This document shows, one piece after another, positions 9,058 through 17,447 of a DNA stretch of 64,000 nucleotides (position 1 is its first letter; the number at the start of each line of letters is the position of its first letter). Where the stretch lies: NCBI RefSeq assembly GCF_001562055.1, contig NZ_LLWE01000042.1, positions 150,879 to 214,878 of the forward strand. Direction: 5' to 3'. Source of the DNA: Polycladidibacter stylochi. Lineage in GTDB: Bacteria; Pseudomonadota; Alphaproteobacteria; Rhizobiales; Stappiaceae. The translations under genes and the position numbers were made by a program. The notes beneath the pieces are model-generated. The model saw nothing but the letters and a program-made list of their open reading frames with translations. It was not told where the DNA came from and did not search any database.

Positions 9058-10140
9058 TTAATTGGGGAGTGGTGCTTTCATACCTTCCAAGAAAAAGTTC
9101 ATTTCAAGGAGCTGCTTGTCTGTTGCAACTTCACCATCTTTGAGAAAGACCGTTCCATCTTGCCGCTTTAGCGGCCCTTTAAAGATGACAATCTTTCCAT
9201 CGCTAATCTTCTTTTGTGTATCTTTAGCGAGCGCAACAAGTTCGGCATTAACATTTTTTACAGGTGCCATATGCACCATGTCCTGGTTAAAGCCACCCCA
9301 GGTATTCTCTGCCTTCCAATTCCCATCCAAAACAGCCTGTATGCGGCGCTTGTAATAAGCCCCCCAATAATCAACGATAGCTGTTATTTGCGCATCAGGA
9401 GCAAATCGCGACATGTCGGAAGCTTGGCCAAATCCTTTAATACCGCGTTCTTGTGCAACTTGTAGCGGAGCCGGAGAATCTGTGTGCTGCACCATAATAT
9501 CAACACCCTGGTCAATAAGCGCTTTGGCAGCATCGGCTTCGCGGCCCGGATCATACCATGAGTTCACCCAGACCGGTTTAATCTGGAAGTCAGGGTTAAC
9601 TGTTCGAGCCCCTAAAACAAAGGCATTCATACCACGGATGACTTCTGGTATGGCGAATGGGGCAATATAACCGGCAACACCAGTTTTTGAAACCTTAGCG
9701 GCAAGCTGGCCAATTACAAAACGTCCCTCATAAAAACGTCCACCGTATGGTGCAACATTTTTAGTCAGCTTATAACCTGTAGCCGTTTCAAACTTCACAC
9801 GAGGAAATTTGCGTGCCACTTTGATAGTTGGATTCATATGGGAAAATGAAGTGGCAAAAATCAACTCATACCCACTTCTTGCCAACCGTTCTATAGCCCG
9901 CTCGGCATCGCTGCTTTTTGAAACACTTTCGATAAAGCTGGTCTTGATTTTATCACCAAAGTATTTCTCAACCTCGATACGCGCCTGGTCATGCTGATAG
10001 GACCAACCATGGTCACTAATCGGCCCCACATATACAAATCCAACCTTGAGAGGTTCTTTTGCCTGACTAGGCAATACACTAGTCATATTAAGGGCGAATG
10101 CTGCACAGGCAGCGCTGATCATTGCTATTATTTTACGCAT
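9058..10140 (-). CDS. BMP-family ABC transporter substrate-binding protein (copy 2)
   Basis: A periplasmic binding protein of the BmpA/PnrA family, whose characterised members bind nucleosides. A signal peptide is evident (MRKIIAMISAACAAFAL, cleavage near SQA-KEP). The mature domain begins LKVGFVYVGPISDHGWSY, the family's N-terminal signature. The region NSWYDPGREADAAKALIDQG and the following VDIMVQHTDSPAPLQVAQ are nearly identical to the neighbouring copy at 10320-11393, so the pair arose by tandem duplication. The start is ATG at 10140 with GAGGA upstream. It is the last gene of the importer series and has its own terminator. The ligand could be a purine nucleoside or related base, by family inference only. 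Confidence 0.9.
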   Translation of the reverse strand: MRKIIAMISAACAAFALNMTSVLPSQAKEPLKVGFVYVGPISDHGWSYQHDQARIEVEKYFGDKIKTSFIESVSKSSDAERAIERLARSGYELIFATSFSHMNPTIKVARKFPRVKFETATGYKLTKNVAPYGGRFYEGRFVIGQLAAKVSKTGVAGYIAPFAIPEVIRGMNAFVLGARTVNPDFQIKPVWVNSWYDPGREADAAKALIDQGVDIMVQHTDSPAPLQVAQERGIKGFGQASDMSRFAPDAQITAIVDYWGAYYKRRIQAVLDGNWKAENTWGGFNQDMVHMAPVKNVNAELVALAKDTQKKISDGKIVIFKGPLKRQDGTVFLKDGEVATDKQLLEMNFFLEGMKAPLPN

Positions 10141-10264
10141 TTGCGTTTTTCCTCATTCTAGAGGTTCTTATTATGAGCTTTTTGCTCTTATAGAGGCTGG
10201 GCATACGTTGACGCCAACCCAAAAAAATCTATGGCAAACAAATAGCTAAAGTCTGTTCCACCAT

Positions 10265-10296
10265 TTACTGCACCAAAAAAGCACGCGGTCAGTTAA
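10265..10296 (-). terminator. Terminator between the two BMP binding-protein genes
   Basis: On the minus strand GCGCGCGGT pairs with ACCGCGTGC (one G-T pair) around an 8-nt loop, followed by six T. It should limit read-through from the first to the second binding-protein gene. Confidence 0.75.
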
Positions 10297-10319
10297 AACC
10301 GCGCGCCCAAAACCGTCGA

Positions 10320-11393
10320 TTATTCAGGGAGTTTATCGTCGATCCCTTTTATGAAGAAGTTCATGCCAAGCAATTGTTTATCACTCGCAATTTCTCCTTC
10401 TTTTAAAAATACGGTACCATCTTGCTTAATGATTGGACCTTGGAAGACTTGAAGTTGGCCAGATTGAATTGCATCCCGTGTTTGGCTAGACTTCACTGCA
10501 ACCTCTTGGCTAACATTAGTGAAAGGAGCCAAGTGCACCATCTCTTTATCAAAACCGCCCCAGGTATCCGTTGAGCTCCAAGTATCATCAAGCACAGCAC
10601 GAACCCGAGCAATATAATAGGCATCCCAGTAATCAACAATCGCTGTTGTTTGTGCCTCCCGAGCAAATTTGATCATGTCGGAAGCTTGACCAAAACCTTT
10701 AATGCCGCGCTCCTGAGCAACCTGTAAGGGGGCTGGCGAGTCAGTATGCTGCACCATAATATCAACACCTTGGTCAATAAGCGCTTTGGCAGCATCAGCT
10801 TCGCGGCCCGGATCGTACCAAGAGTTCACCCAAACAGTTTTGATCTTGAATTCAGGGTTTACGGACTGCGCCCCAAGCATAAACGCATTCATACCCCGTA
10901 CCACTTCGGGAATTGCAAAAGACCCAATATAGCCCGCTGTTCCACTCTTGGAAATTTGTGCCGCCATTTGCCCTAGAACATAACGCCCCTCATAAAAACG
11001 TGAGCCATAAGTGGAAACGTTTTTAGCGCGCTTGTAACCTGTTGCGTGCTCAAATTTAATTTTCGGATATTTTTTGGCAACCTTAATCGTAGGGTTCATA
11101 AACCCGAACGAGGTTGTAAAAATCAAATCGTGCCCACTGCGTGCAAGACGCTCAATCGCACGTTCAGCATCCGGACCTTCAGAAACACTTTCAATGTAGG
11201 TCGTTTCAACCAGATCACCAAAGTGTTCTTCAATTGCCTTTCGCCCCTGATCGTGCTGGTAAGACCAGCCATGATCACTCACAGGCCCCACATAAATAAA
11301 ACCAACTTTGACTTTATCTTTGGCCAAGGCCATTCCGGCAGAAACGCCCAATGAAATGGCAGCTGCGGTTGCAAGCTTTAAAAGTGTGCGCAT
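10320..11393 (-). CDS. BMP-family ABC transporter substrate-binding protein (copy 1)
   Basis: The periplasmic ligand-binding component of the importer encoded just upstream. ATG at 11393 has a strong ribosome site (GGGGAGGT) and gives 357 residues with a clear signal peptide (MRTLLKLATAAAISLGVSAG, cleavage near ALA-KDK). An upstream in-frame start at 11468 would add 25 residues and spoil the signal sequence. It has the same family signature as copy 2 (KVGFIYVGPVSDHGWSY). It lies 86 bases after the second permease gene and is followed by its own hairpin, which suggests a separately tuned, higher expression level for the binding protein. Confidence 0.92.
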   Translation of the reverse strand: MRTLLKLATAAAISLGVSAGMALAKDKVKVGFIYVGPVSDHGWSYQHDQGRKAIEEHFGDLVETTYIESVSEGPDAERAIERLARSGHDLIFTTSFGFMNPTIKVAKKYPKIKFEHATGYKRAKNVSTYGSRFYEGRYVLGQMAAQISKSGTAGYIGSFAIPEVVRGMNAFMLGAQSVNPEFKIKTVWVNSWYDPGREADAAKALIDQGVDIMVQHTDSPAPLQVAQERGIKGFGQASDMIKFAREAQTTAIVDYWDAYYIARVRAVLDDTWSSTDTWGGFDKEMVHLAPFTNVSQEVAVKSSQTRDAIQSGQLQVFQGPIIKQDGTVFLKEGEIASDKQLLGMNFFIKGIDDKLPE

Positions 11394-11478
11394 CAAGCAC
11401 CTCCCCTCAAGCAACGGCTCCAAATTTGGAAGGTTTTTGCGCCATACGAGCCGCTTAATATAACGCAAACAGAATTCT

Positions 11479-12399
11479 TTATCGGTCAGGACGAAATGGC
11501 TTACCCAAACATGCCGGTGTATTTATTTTTGTAAGTTGCTTATTGCCCGAGATAATCACCAGAACAAAAATAGTGACGATATAAGGCAGGCTAGACATTA
11601 ATTGCGATGGCAAGGCAATTCCGTATGCTTGAGCATGAAATTGCAAAACAGACACAGCTCCGAAGAGATAAGCGCCTAATAACAAACGTAATGGCCGCCA
11701 AGAGGCAAATACAACCAGCGCTAACGCAATCCATCCGCGACCTGCTGTCATCCCCTCTGTCCACTGCGGTGTGTAGGCCAGAGAAAGATAGGCCCCAGCC
11801 AAACCGGAACATGCCCCGCCAAACAAAACAGCACCATAACGCACTTTGCGTACAGAATAGCCCAACGCATGCGCGGAGCGGTGATTATCACCCGTTGCGC
11901 GTATGATTAGCCCTAGGCGGGTTCGAAACAATACGAACGAAACCAGAATAACGCCCAGTATTGAAATATAAACAAGGGCATCTTGTGCAAATAAAAGACG
12001 ACCGACATAAGGCAGCTCACTTAAAAACGGCAGTTCAAGCTGCGGAAGCTTATGTCCGGGTTCACCAATAAAACTCTCACCGATCAAGCCGGACAACCCG
12101 AGGCCCAAGATAGTTAAAGCCAAGCCGGTCGCTACCTGATTACATAATAAATGTAATGTGAGAAAACCAAAGAGAAGTGACATTATCATCGAGCAGACAA
12201 CAGCAGCAATAACACCAAGGCTCATAGAACCCGTTGTATGCGCCACAGCAAAACCGCAAACAGCTCCGATTATCATCATCCCTTCGACACCGAGGTTTAA
12301 AACTCCGGCACGTTCACAAATCAGCTCACCAAGAGCCGCTAATAGCAGCGGTGTAGAAGCCGTAACAATTGTGAGTAGTATAGGCTCAAGCCACGTCAT
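11479..12399 (-). CDS. ABC importer permease (BMP/nucleoside type), second subunit
   Basis: A multi-spanning inner-membrane permease of the branched-chain amino acid/ribose permease superfamily. It is 306 residues from ATG at 12399, which is preceded by AGGGAGG. The family stretch ICERAGVLNLGVEGMM near the N-terminus is typical of the YufQ/NupQ-like subunit. The start overlaps the end of the first permease gene by 14 bases, which indicates translational coupling. It forms the translocation pore with the other permease. Confidence 0.9.
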   Translation of the reverse strand: MTWLEPILLTIVTASTPLLLAALGELICERAGVLNLGVEGMMIIGAVCGFAVAHTTGSMSLGVIAAVVCSMIMSLLFGFLTLHLLCNQVATGLALTILGLGLSGLIGESFIGEPGHKLPQLELPFLSELPYVGRLLFAQDALVYISILGVILVSFVLFRTRLGLIIRATGDNHRSAHALGYSVRKVRYGAVLFGGACSGLAGAYLSLAYTPQWTEGMTAGRGWIALALVVFASWRPLRLLLGAYLFGAVSVLQFHAQAYGIALPSQLMSSLPYIVTIFVLVIISGNKQLTKINTPACLGKPFRPDR

Positions 12400-13468
12400 T
12401 ACCGGCCTCCCTAGGGTTAACCAGTCGAACCCGATAGTGTATGAGTATATCGCAGGCCAATACAAAAAAGAGCAGCATTCCCTGAAATACGTTTGTCATT
12501 TTATTGCTTATGCCAAGGCTAACTTGTGCTGCTTCACCGCCAATATACGATAGGCCTAGTAACAGTCCCGCAAAGATAATGGCGATTGGATTCAATCGTC
12601 CCAAGAATGCAACAATAATTGCCGTAAAACCGTAGCCAGGAGAGATAACAGGGGTTAGCTGTTCAATGGATCCGCTAACTTCAAACACTCCCGCCAAACC
12701 AGCAAAAGCCCCAGAAAGCAAAAAGCCAAACCAAACCATTCGATTACTGGAAAATCCTGCAAACCGCCCTGCCCTTGGGCTTTGCCCTAGTACTTTTATT
12801 TCAAAACCCTTCAAGGTTTTGCTCAGTAAGAACCAGATTAAAATAGCAACAACAATTGCTATCAACACCCCGAGGTGTAAGCGTCCATCCCCAAACTTGG
12901 GAAGGACATGTGCACTATCAAAGATGCGGCTTTCAGGGAAATTAAATCCGTCCGGGTCGCGCCAAGGTCCGCGCACAAGATAATCAAGAAGATACTGGGC
13001 AACATACACGAGCATTAACGAGGAAAGAATTTCGTTCGTGCCAAAGCGGGTCTTCAATAAGGCAGGAATGCTAGCCCAAAGCATACCGCCAATTGCACCC
13101 ATAAGGATCATCGCGGGCAATGCAAAGCCACTAGTCCATTCAGGATATAAAATCGGAATTATTGAACCAAAGATAGCGCCAATCGTAAACTGCCCTTCAG
13201 CCCCAATATTCCAGGTATTTGAGAGGAAGCAGACACATAAACCAACCGCTATGAGAATTAGCGGCCCTGCCTTTACAAGCAACTCTTCAAGAGACCAATA
13301 GCTATTCAGCGGCTCGATAAAAAACGCATAGAGCCCCTCAAGCGGTGAAACCCCGTAAAGCGCAAAAATTCCGCCACCAAGTATTACGGTTAATGTAATA
13401 GCAAGAATAGGAGAAACGACGACCATTAGCCGTGAATGCTCTTGCCTTTTAACAAGTTCAAGCCGCAT
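12386..13468 (-). CDS. ABC importer permease (BMP/nucleoside type), first subunit
   Basis: The partner permease, about 360 residues with about eight to ten hydrophobic helices. The stretch FLSNTWNIGAEGQFTIGAIF is the family hallmark of the YufP/NupP-like subunit. The preferred start is ATG at 13468 (MRLELVKRQ), with GAGGG five bases upstream. An ATG four codons earlier is also possible. The start overlaps the end of the ATPase gene by 11 bases, so the three cytoplasmic and membrane components are translationally linked. Confidence 0.9.
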   Translation of the reverse strand: MRLELVKRQEHSRLMVVVSPILAITLTVILGGGIFALYGVSPLEGLYAFFIEPLNSYWSLEELLVKAGPLILIAVGLCVCFLSNTWNIGAEGQFTIGAIFGSIIPILYPEWTSGFALPAMILMGAIGGMLWASIPALLKTRFGTNEILSSLMLVYVAQYLLDYLVRGPWRDPDGFNFPESRIFDSAHVLPKFGDGRLHLGVLIAIVVAILIWFLLSKTLKGFEIKVLGQSPRAGRFAGFSSNRMVWFGFLLSGAFAGLAGVFEVSGSIEQLTPVISPGYGFTAIIVAFLGRLNPIAIIFAGLLLGLSYIGGEAAQVSLGISNKMTNVFQGMLLFFVLACDILIHYRVRLVNPREAGNDVA

Positions 13469-15089
13469 AAGGACCCTCATTATCCTGTTGATTTTCTGCC
13501 ATTCCAGCCATGAGAAGACCTATTTTTTCACGGCTAATAGTTGCGACAGGTTCCGCCTTTGAGAGTTGCCCTCGGGAAATAACGCTAATTCTATCAGCAA
13601 CTTCGTAGATTTCGTCAAGATCTTGAGAAATAACAACCACAGCAGCCCCACTGCGTGCCAGATCAATGATTGACTGACGTATGAGTGCCGCCGCCCCCGC
13701 ATCAACACCCCATGTCGGCTGATTTATCACCATCACTCTGGGGCGTCGGTCGAGTTCCCGGCCAACTATGAATTTCTGCAGGTTCCCACCTGATAGAGCA
13801 CCCGCTTCCGATCCAGGGTGAGCCATACGAACATCATATTCATCAATAATGCGTGCCTCCAGCGCATGACACAGCGACTTGTTCACCATGCCAGCAGAAA
13901 CAAGCGCATCACCACTACGATGGCGCGTTAACAAAACATTCTCTGTCAAGGACATATCAGGTACAGCGCCATGCCCCAGCCGCTCTTCCGGGACAAAAGC
14001 AGCCCCAAGGCGGCGGCGCGCATTCACCCTGCGTCGACCACAAGGTACGCCAAGGTATTTTATTGCGTAGCTATCTTTTAGGCGCGTTTCACCCGAAAGC
14101 ACATCAAAGAGCTCCCCTTGCCCATTCCCGGCTATACCGGCAATAGCAACAACCTCGCCACCTTGCACCTGTAAGCTTATATTTTTTAAAGATACAGAAA
14201 ACGGACCGCTACCTTCAAGGCTGAGCGCATCAATTTCGAGCAGCGTCTTACTTGTTGCTGTTTGTCGGTGCGATGTAATAGAGTGAACTTCTCCACCCAC
14301 CATCATTTGCGCAAGGCTTGCAGCCGTTTCTTTGGAGGGATCACATGAGTGTACAACTTTCCCATGCCGCATTATCGTCGCGTTATGGCATATGAGTTGC
14401 ACTTCTTCCAACCGGTGGCTGATGTATAAAATGGAACACCCTTCGTCAGTAAGTCGCTTCAAGGTAACAAATAGCTGCTCGGCCTCTTGAGGCGTTAGAA
14501 CCGAAGTCGGCTCATCCATAATAATCAAGTCAGGGTTTTGTAAAAGGCAACGCACAATTTCTATGCGCTGGCGCACACCAACGGGCAAATCTGCAACCAA
14601 TGCATGCGGATCAAGCGGCAACCCGTAGGAGTGCGATACACGTGCAATTTGCTCAGCCAGTTGCTTCTTTTTAAATCCTTTTGGCAGGGCAAGTGCAATA
14701 TTCTCGGTAACGCTCAGTGAATCAAACAGCGAGAAATGCTGAAAAACCATTCCAATTCCCAGCTTACGCGCAGCTGAGGGGCTGGAAACCTCGGCAGGTT
14801 TCCCCTTCCAAAATAACGTTCCCGAACTTGCTTTTAGGGCGCCGTATAATATTTTTACGAGTGTAGATTTTCCGGCACCATTTTCACCAAGTAAAGCATG
14901 AATTTCTCCAGGCTTAATGGCAATGTTTACACAATTGTTCGCAAGGGTACTGCCAAATTGTTTTGAAATATTACGTGCTTCAATGAGGTAATCAGCATGA
15001 TCATCCTCACCACTGGTCTGCAGCTCATCAGGCACGATAACAGAACCCCTTCTTCTCTCCCGTAAAACCGGGTATGATTGCAAGACCAT
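13458..15089 (-). CDS. ABC importer ATPase with two nucleotide-binding domains (BMP/sugar type)
   Basis: A 543-residue fused double ATPase like MglA/RbsA and YufO. The first domain has Walker A GENGAGKST and Walker B LIIMDEPTS. The second has a degenerate Walker A (GIAGNGQGEL) and signature LSGGNLQKF, as is normal for this family. It energises uptake through the two downstream permeases. The N-terminal ~30 residues before YLIEARNISKQFG are not conserved, and the ATG at 15089 has no good ribosome site, so a start further in is possible. It is the first gene of the series. A perfect FNR-type box lies about 320 bases upstream at 15408-15421. Confidence 0.9.
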   Translation of the reverse strand: MVLQSYPVLRERRRGSVIVPDELQTSGEDDHADYLIEARNISKQFGSTLANNCVNIAIKPGEIHALLGENGAGKSTLVKILYGALKASSGTLFWKGKPAEVSSPSAARKLGIGMVFQHFSLFDSLSVTENIALALPKGFKKKQLAEQIARVSHSYGLPLDPHALVADLPVGVRQRIEIVRCLLQNPDLIIMDEPTSVLTPQEAEQLFVTLKRLTDEGCSILYISHRLEEVQLICHNATIMRHGKVVHSCDPSKETAASLAQMMVGGEVHSITSHRQTATSKTLLEIDALSLEGSGPFSVSLKNISLQVQGGEVVAIAGIAGNGQGELFDVLSGETRLKDSYAIKYLGVPCGRRRVNARRRLGAAFVPEERLGHGAVPDMSLTENVLLTRHRSGDALVSAGMVNKSLCHALEARIIDEYDVRMAHPGSEAGALSGGNLQKFIVGRELDRRPRVMVINQPTWGVDAGAAALIRQSIIDLARSGAAVVVISQDLDEIYEVADRISVISRGQLSKAEPVATISREKIGLLMAGMAENQQDNEGPYAA

Positions 15090-15407
15090 TCAAGATAACA
15101 GATGGCAAAATACTCCAAAAACACAATGGAGAAAGCACAAGAGGCGCACAAACCACATAGCTGTACGTTCTCACCTGTTTCTATTTGTCATAGCAATAAT
15201 TAAAGTTGCCAAGACCACACCAAATTGACACACATATCTAAAGAAACCCTAGCTATTCTAGGGGATTATGACTTAAATGATGTCCATATCGTCTTGTTCG
15301 CCGTTCCTTTAGTTCATAGTGAACCAATTGAAAAGGTCTAGAACAACGAAATTAATTGGCAGGGCGCGTTTATCCATTCGTATGGTAATATCTCTCAGCG
15401 TGAGAAG

Positions 15408-15421
15408 TTGATAAATATCAA
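15408..15421 (-). promoter_or_regulatory. FNR/FixK-type box upstream of the BMP importer
   Basis: TTGATAAATATCAA is a perfect match to the FNR/FixK/Anr consensus TTGAT-N4-ATCAA. In the minus direction a TACCAT hexamer lies with its centre 30 bp downstream, close to the spacing of a class II activated promoter. The target is inferred to be the ATPase-permease operon. Confidence 0.6.
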
Positions 15422-15440
15422 TAAAAACAATAATTTAATT

Positions 15441-15472
15441 AATCCATCACTATAAAAGTGATGGATTTTTCT
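15441..15472 (+). terminator. Hairpin with T run between pcs and the importer promoter
   Basis: AATCCATCACT (15441-15451) pairs with AGTGATGGATT (15457-15467) around 5 nt, then TTTCT on the plus strand. No plus-strand gene precedes it. It may act weakly for pcs on the minus strand, where the tail is AT-rich but lacks a T run. Confidence 0.5.
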
Positions 15473-15572
15473 CCACAATACATTTTTTTCACCCTACAAA
15501 ACTCGGGTATTTCAACATCAATTCGGGCGCGAAAAAATATTACTGAATCGAAAAATAATGCAAAGCTGCGGA

Positions 15573-16277
15573 TTAATTTTCGCGCTGCCCAATTATGACT
15601 TGCTGGAGGGCACCTGCTGCAAAAAGATAACAACTCGTGGCAGTTATGACCCAATACACCAGATCAGAGATTACAAAGCTTTGAGCAAATGAAGTAGCCA
15701 AGCCCCCGACCCAAACAGCCAATACGATCAGTGTAAAAGGACGCCACATTTTTGTTCGGACAGGATGAACAAACTCGACAGGCAAAAACGTTAGTATTGT
15801 GCAAAGGGCGACCATAAATAAAATGACGCTTTGCGAAGCCTGTAACCCAATCAAAACAGCAATAACCATATTCCAGACACCTGGAAAACCGCTAAAGCCG
15901 CCGCTGCGCGTTTTCATATTACCATCTGCAAAATAAATCGCACCGCTATATACGATAACTGAGCCGCATATTAATGCCCACAAATCAGAGGTTAGGCCGC
16001 TTTGGTAAAGCGCAAAGGCGGGTAAAAAAACATAGGTAGCGTAATCAATCACTAAATCGAGAATAGCACCACTCCAACGAGGTAACCGCTTGGCAACTTC
16101 AAAGTGGCGCGCTAAAGGCCCGTCCAAACCATCAACAAAAAGAGCGATAAACAACCAAAGAAACATCAATGGCAAATCATTTTGTGCGCCAGCAATAACA
16201 GCAAGTAAAGCCAATGGTGCCCCTAGTGCTGTGAGCAAGTGTATTGCAAATAGCTTATTATTATTTTTCAAGCGCAC
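15573..16277 (-). CDS. pcs: Phosphatidylcholine synthase
   Basis: An integral inner-membrane CDP-alcohol phosphatidyltransferase that condenses CDP-diacylglycerol directly with choline. This is a hallmark of host-associated alphaproteobacteria. The catalytic motif DG-x2-AR-x8-G-x3-D-x3-D is read as DGLDGPLAR, then WSGAILDLVIDY, here with a slightly longer central spacing as in known Pcs proteins. GFPGVWNMVIA and FLPVEFVHPVR match rhizobial Pcs. Length is 234, close to the usual ~240. The start is GTG at 16277 with AAAGGG upstream. It lies 35 bases after the DUF2182 gene and is probably co-transcribed with it. Confidence 0.92.
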   Translation of the reverse strand: MRLKNNNKLFAIHLLTALGAPLALLAVIAGAQNDLPLMFLWLFIALFVDGLDGPLARHFEVAKRLPRWSGAILDLVIDYATYVFLPAFALYQSGLTSDLWALICGSVIVYSGAIYFADGNMKTRSGGFSGFPGVWNMVIAVLIGLQASQSVILFMVALCTILTFLPVEFVHPVRTKMWRPFTLIVLAVWVGGLATSFAQSFVISDLVYWVITATSCYLFAAGALQQVIIGQREN

Positions 16278-16312
16278 TATTTTAGCCCTTTGCTGTTATT
16301 AATCTATCTAGA

Positions 16313-17260
16313 TTATGTACCCATAAGCCGGTCAATGAAGTGTTGTAGAACGGGCAGTTCATCAGTAGCAAAATATAAATAACCACCACCCCATATAAGA
16401 AGCAGAACCCCGATAGCATAACTTAACTGTCGAGTTCCATAACTTTTTTCAAGCGCCATCACAAGACCAAGTATTGCGATCCAGAAGATGTTCATAACCC
16501 CTACGGCAAACATCAAACACATCAAAACCCAGCAGCAGCCAAGACAATAAACACCCTGCTCTAATCCAAATTCAAAGCTTGCCTTACCGGGTGACTTCAT
16601 CGATTTACAACTGGCATCCACTGCCTTGGCAATTACAGGGACACGGCAACGGTAAAGGCATGCCTGCTTAAAAGATGTAAACTGATAAAAACCCGCGACT
16701 ATTATGACTGAGGCTGCAAAAAACGATAGTGCCGGTGCCATCATGGGGTTCAACCCACCCAAGGCATGTAAGGCAAGCTGCAATGCGCTGGCAATAAATG
16801 AAAATACGCCCCAAACGCATATATACCCAAGCACCACCCAAATGACAGCCCAGTCAGAACGCCGACTATGGTAACTATAAAGCATCGGATAAGCTGTAGG
16901 CAACATCATAGCCAACACCATCATCAGCCACATGATAAATACCATTGTAAAGTCGTAGAAGCTGAAACTGATGAGATCTGGCATACCAAAAGACTCACCC
17001 GCTAGCGGCAAGCATAAAGCCGCCAGTTGCGCACGAACTTCTGGCGCAAGCCCTGCAAACATGTTCATTTCGTTAAACAGTGCCATACCGGGGCCCATTT
17101 GCCCCATATCCATGCGCTGCACCATATCGGCAACCATCAGCCCTAAGTACAACCAGCCTGCCATCATGCCAATTGCAACAATAATGAATGCCAAATATGT
17201 GTGAGTAAACCGATATAGCGCACCAGCAGTCTCTGGCCGATACATTTTATTACCGCTCAT
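16313..17260 (-). CDS. DUF2182 predicted metal-binding integral membrane protein
   Basis: A 315-residue multi-pass membrane protein. DUF2182 hallmarks are present: MWLMMVLAMMLPTAYPM, GFYQFTSFKQACLYRCR, and GVYCLGCCWVLMCLMF, with clustered Cys and Met residues suggesting metal binding. No reaction is established for the family. The long Met/Gln-rich loop after the first helix (MVQRMDMGQMGPGMALFNEM) faces the periplasm by prediction. It is upstream of pcs on the same strand and divergent from the ubiH-like gene. Confidence 0.82.
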   Translation of the reverse strand: MSGNKMYRPETAGALYRFTHTYLAFIIVAIGMMAGWLYLGLMVADMVQRMDMGQMGPGMALFNEMNMFAGLAPEVRAQLAALCLPLAGESFGMPDLISFSFYDFTMVFIMWLMMVLAMMLPTAYPMLYSYHSRRSDWAVIWVVLGYICVWGVFSFIASALQLALHALGGLNPMMAPALSFFAASVIIVAGFYQFTSFKQACLYRCRVPVIAKAVDASCKSMKSPGKASFEFGLEQGVYCLGCCWVLMCLMFAVGVMNIFWIAILGLVMALEKSYGTRQLSYAIGVLLLIWGGGYLYFATDELPVLQHFIDRLMGT

Positions 17261-17360
17261 AACTCATTACCCCACAACCCAACGACAACAGCTGCCTAAC
17301 GAAACAAGATAGGCCATATACACAGCTATCAGAGAACCATCATATAAACAAATATGAGAT

Positions 17361-17387
17361 GTCTTGCATTCACGCCCATGGCAAGAC
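17361..17387. promoter_or_regulatory. Inverted repeat in divergent promoter region
   Basis: GTCTTGC (17361-17367) and GCAAGAC (17381-17387) are perfect 7-bp arms 13 bases apart. They lie between the divergent DUF2182 and ubiH-like genes. It may be an operator; no regulator is identified. Confidence 0.3.
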
Positions 17388-17447
17388 TTGCTTTAACAGA
17401 AGAAATACCTAGATTGCCAATAGAAACGACGAAGCGATGGCAATTCA

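Larger units (their letters stand above)
15090..15572. other. Intergenic region upstream of the BMP importer
   Basis: No coding gene is supported in these 483 bases. The region contains an FNR/FixK-type box (15408-15421) with a TACCAT -10-like hexamer at 15387-15382 in the minus direction, and a hairpin with a T run at 15441-15472. Both are listed separately. A long leader of up to about 285 nt for the importer mRNA is implied if the FNR promoter is used. Confidence 0.5.
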
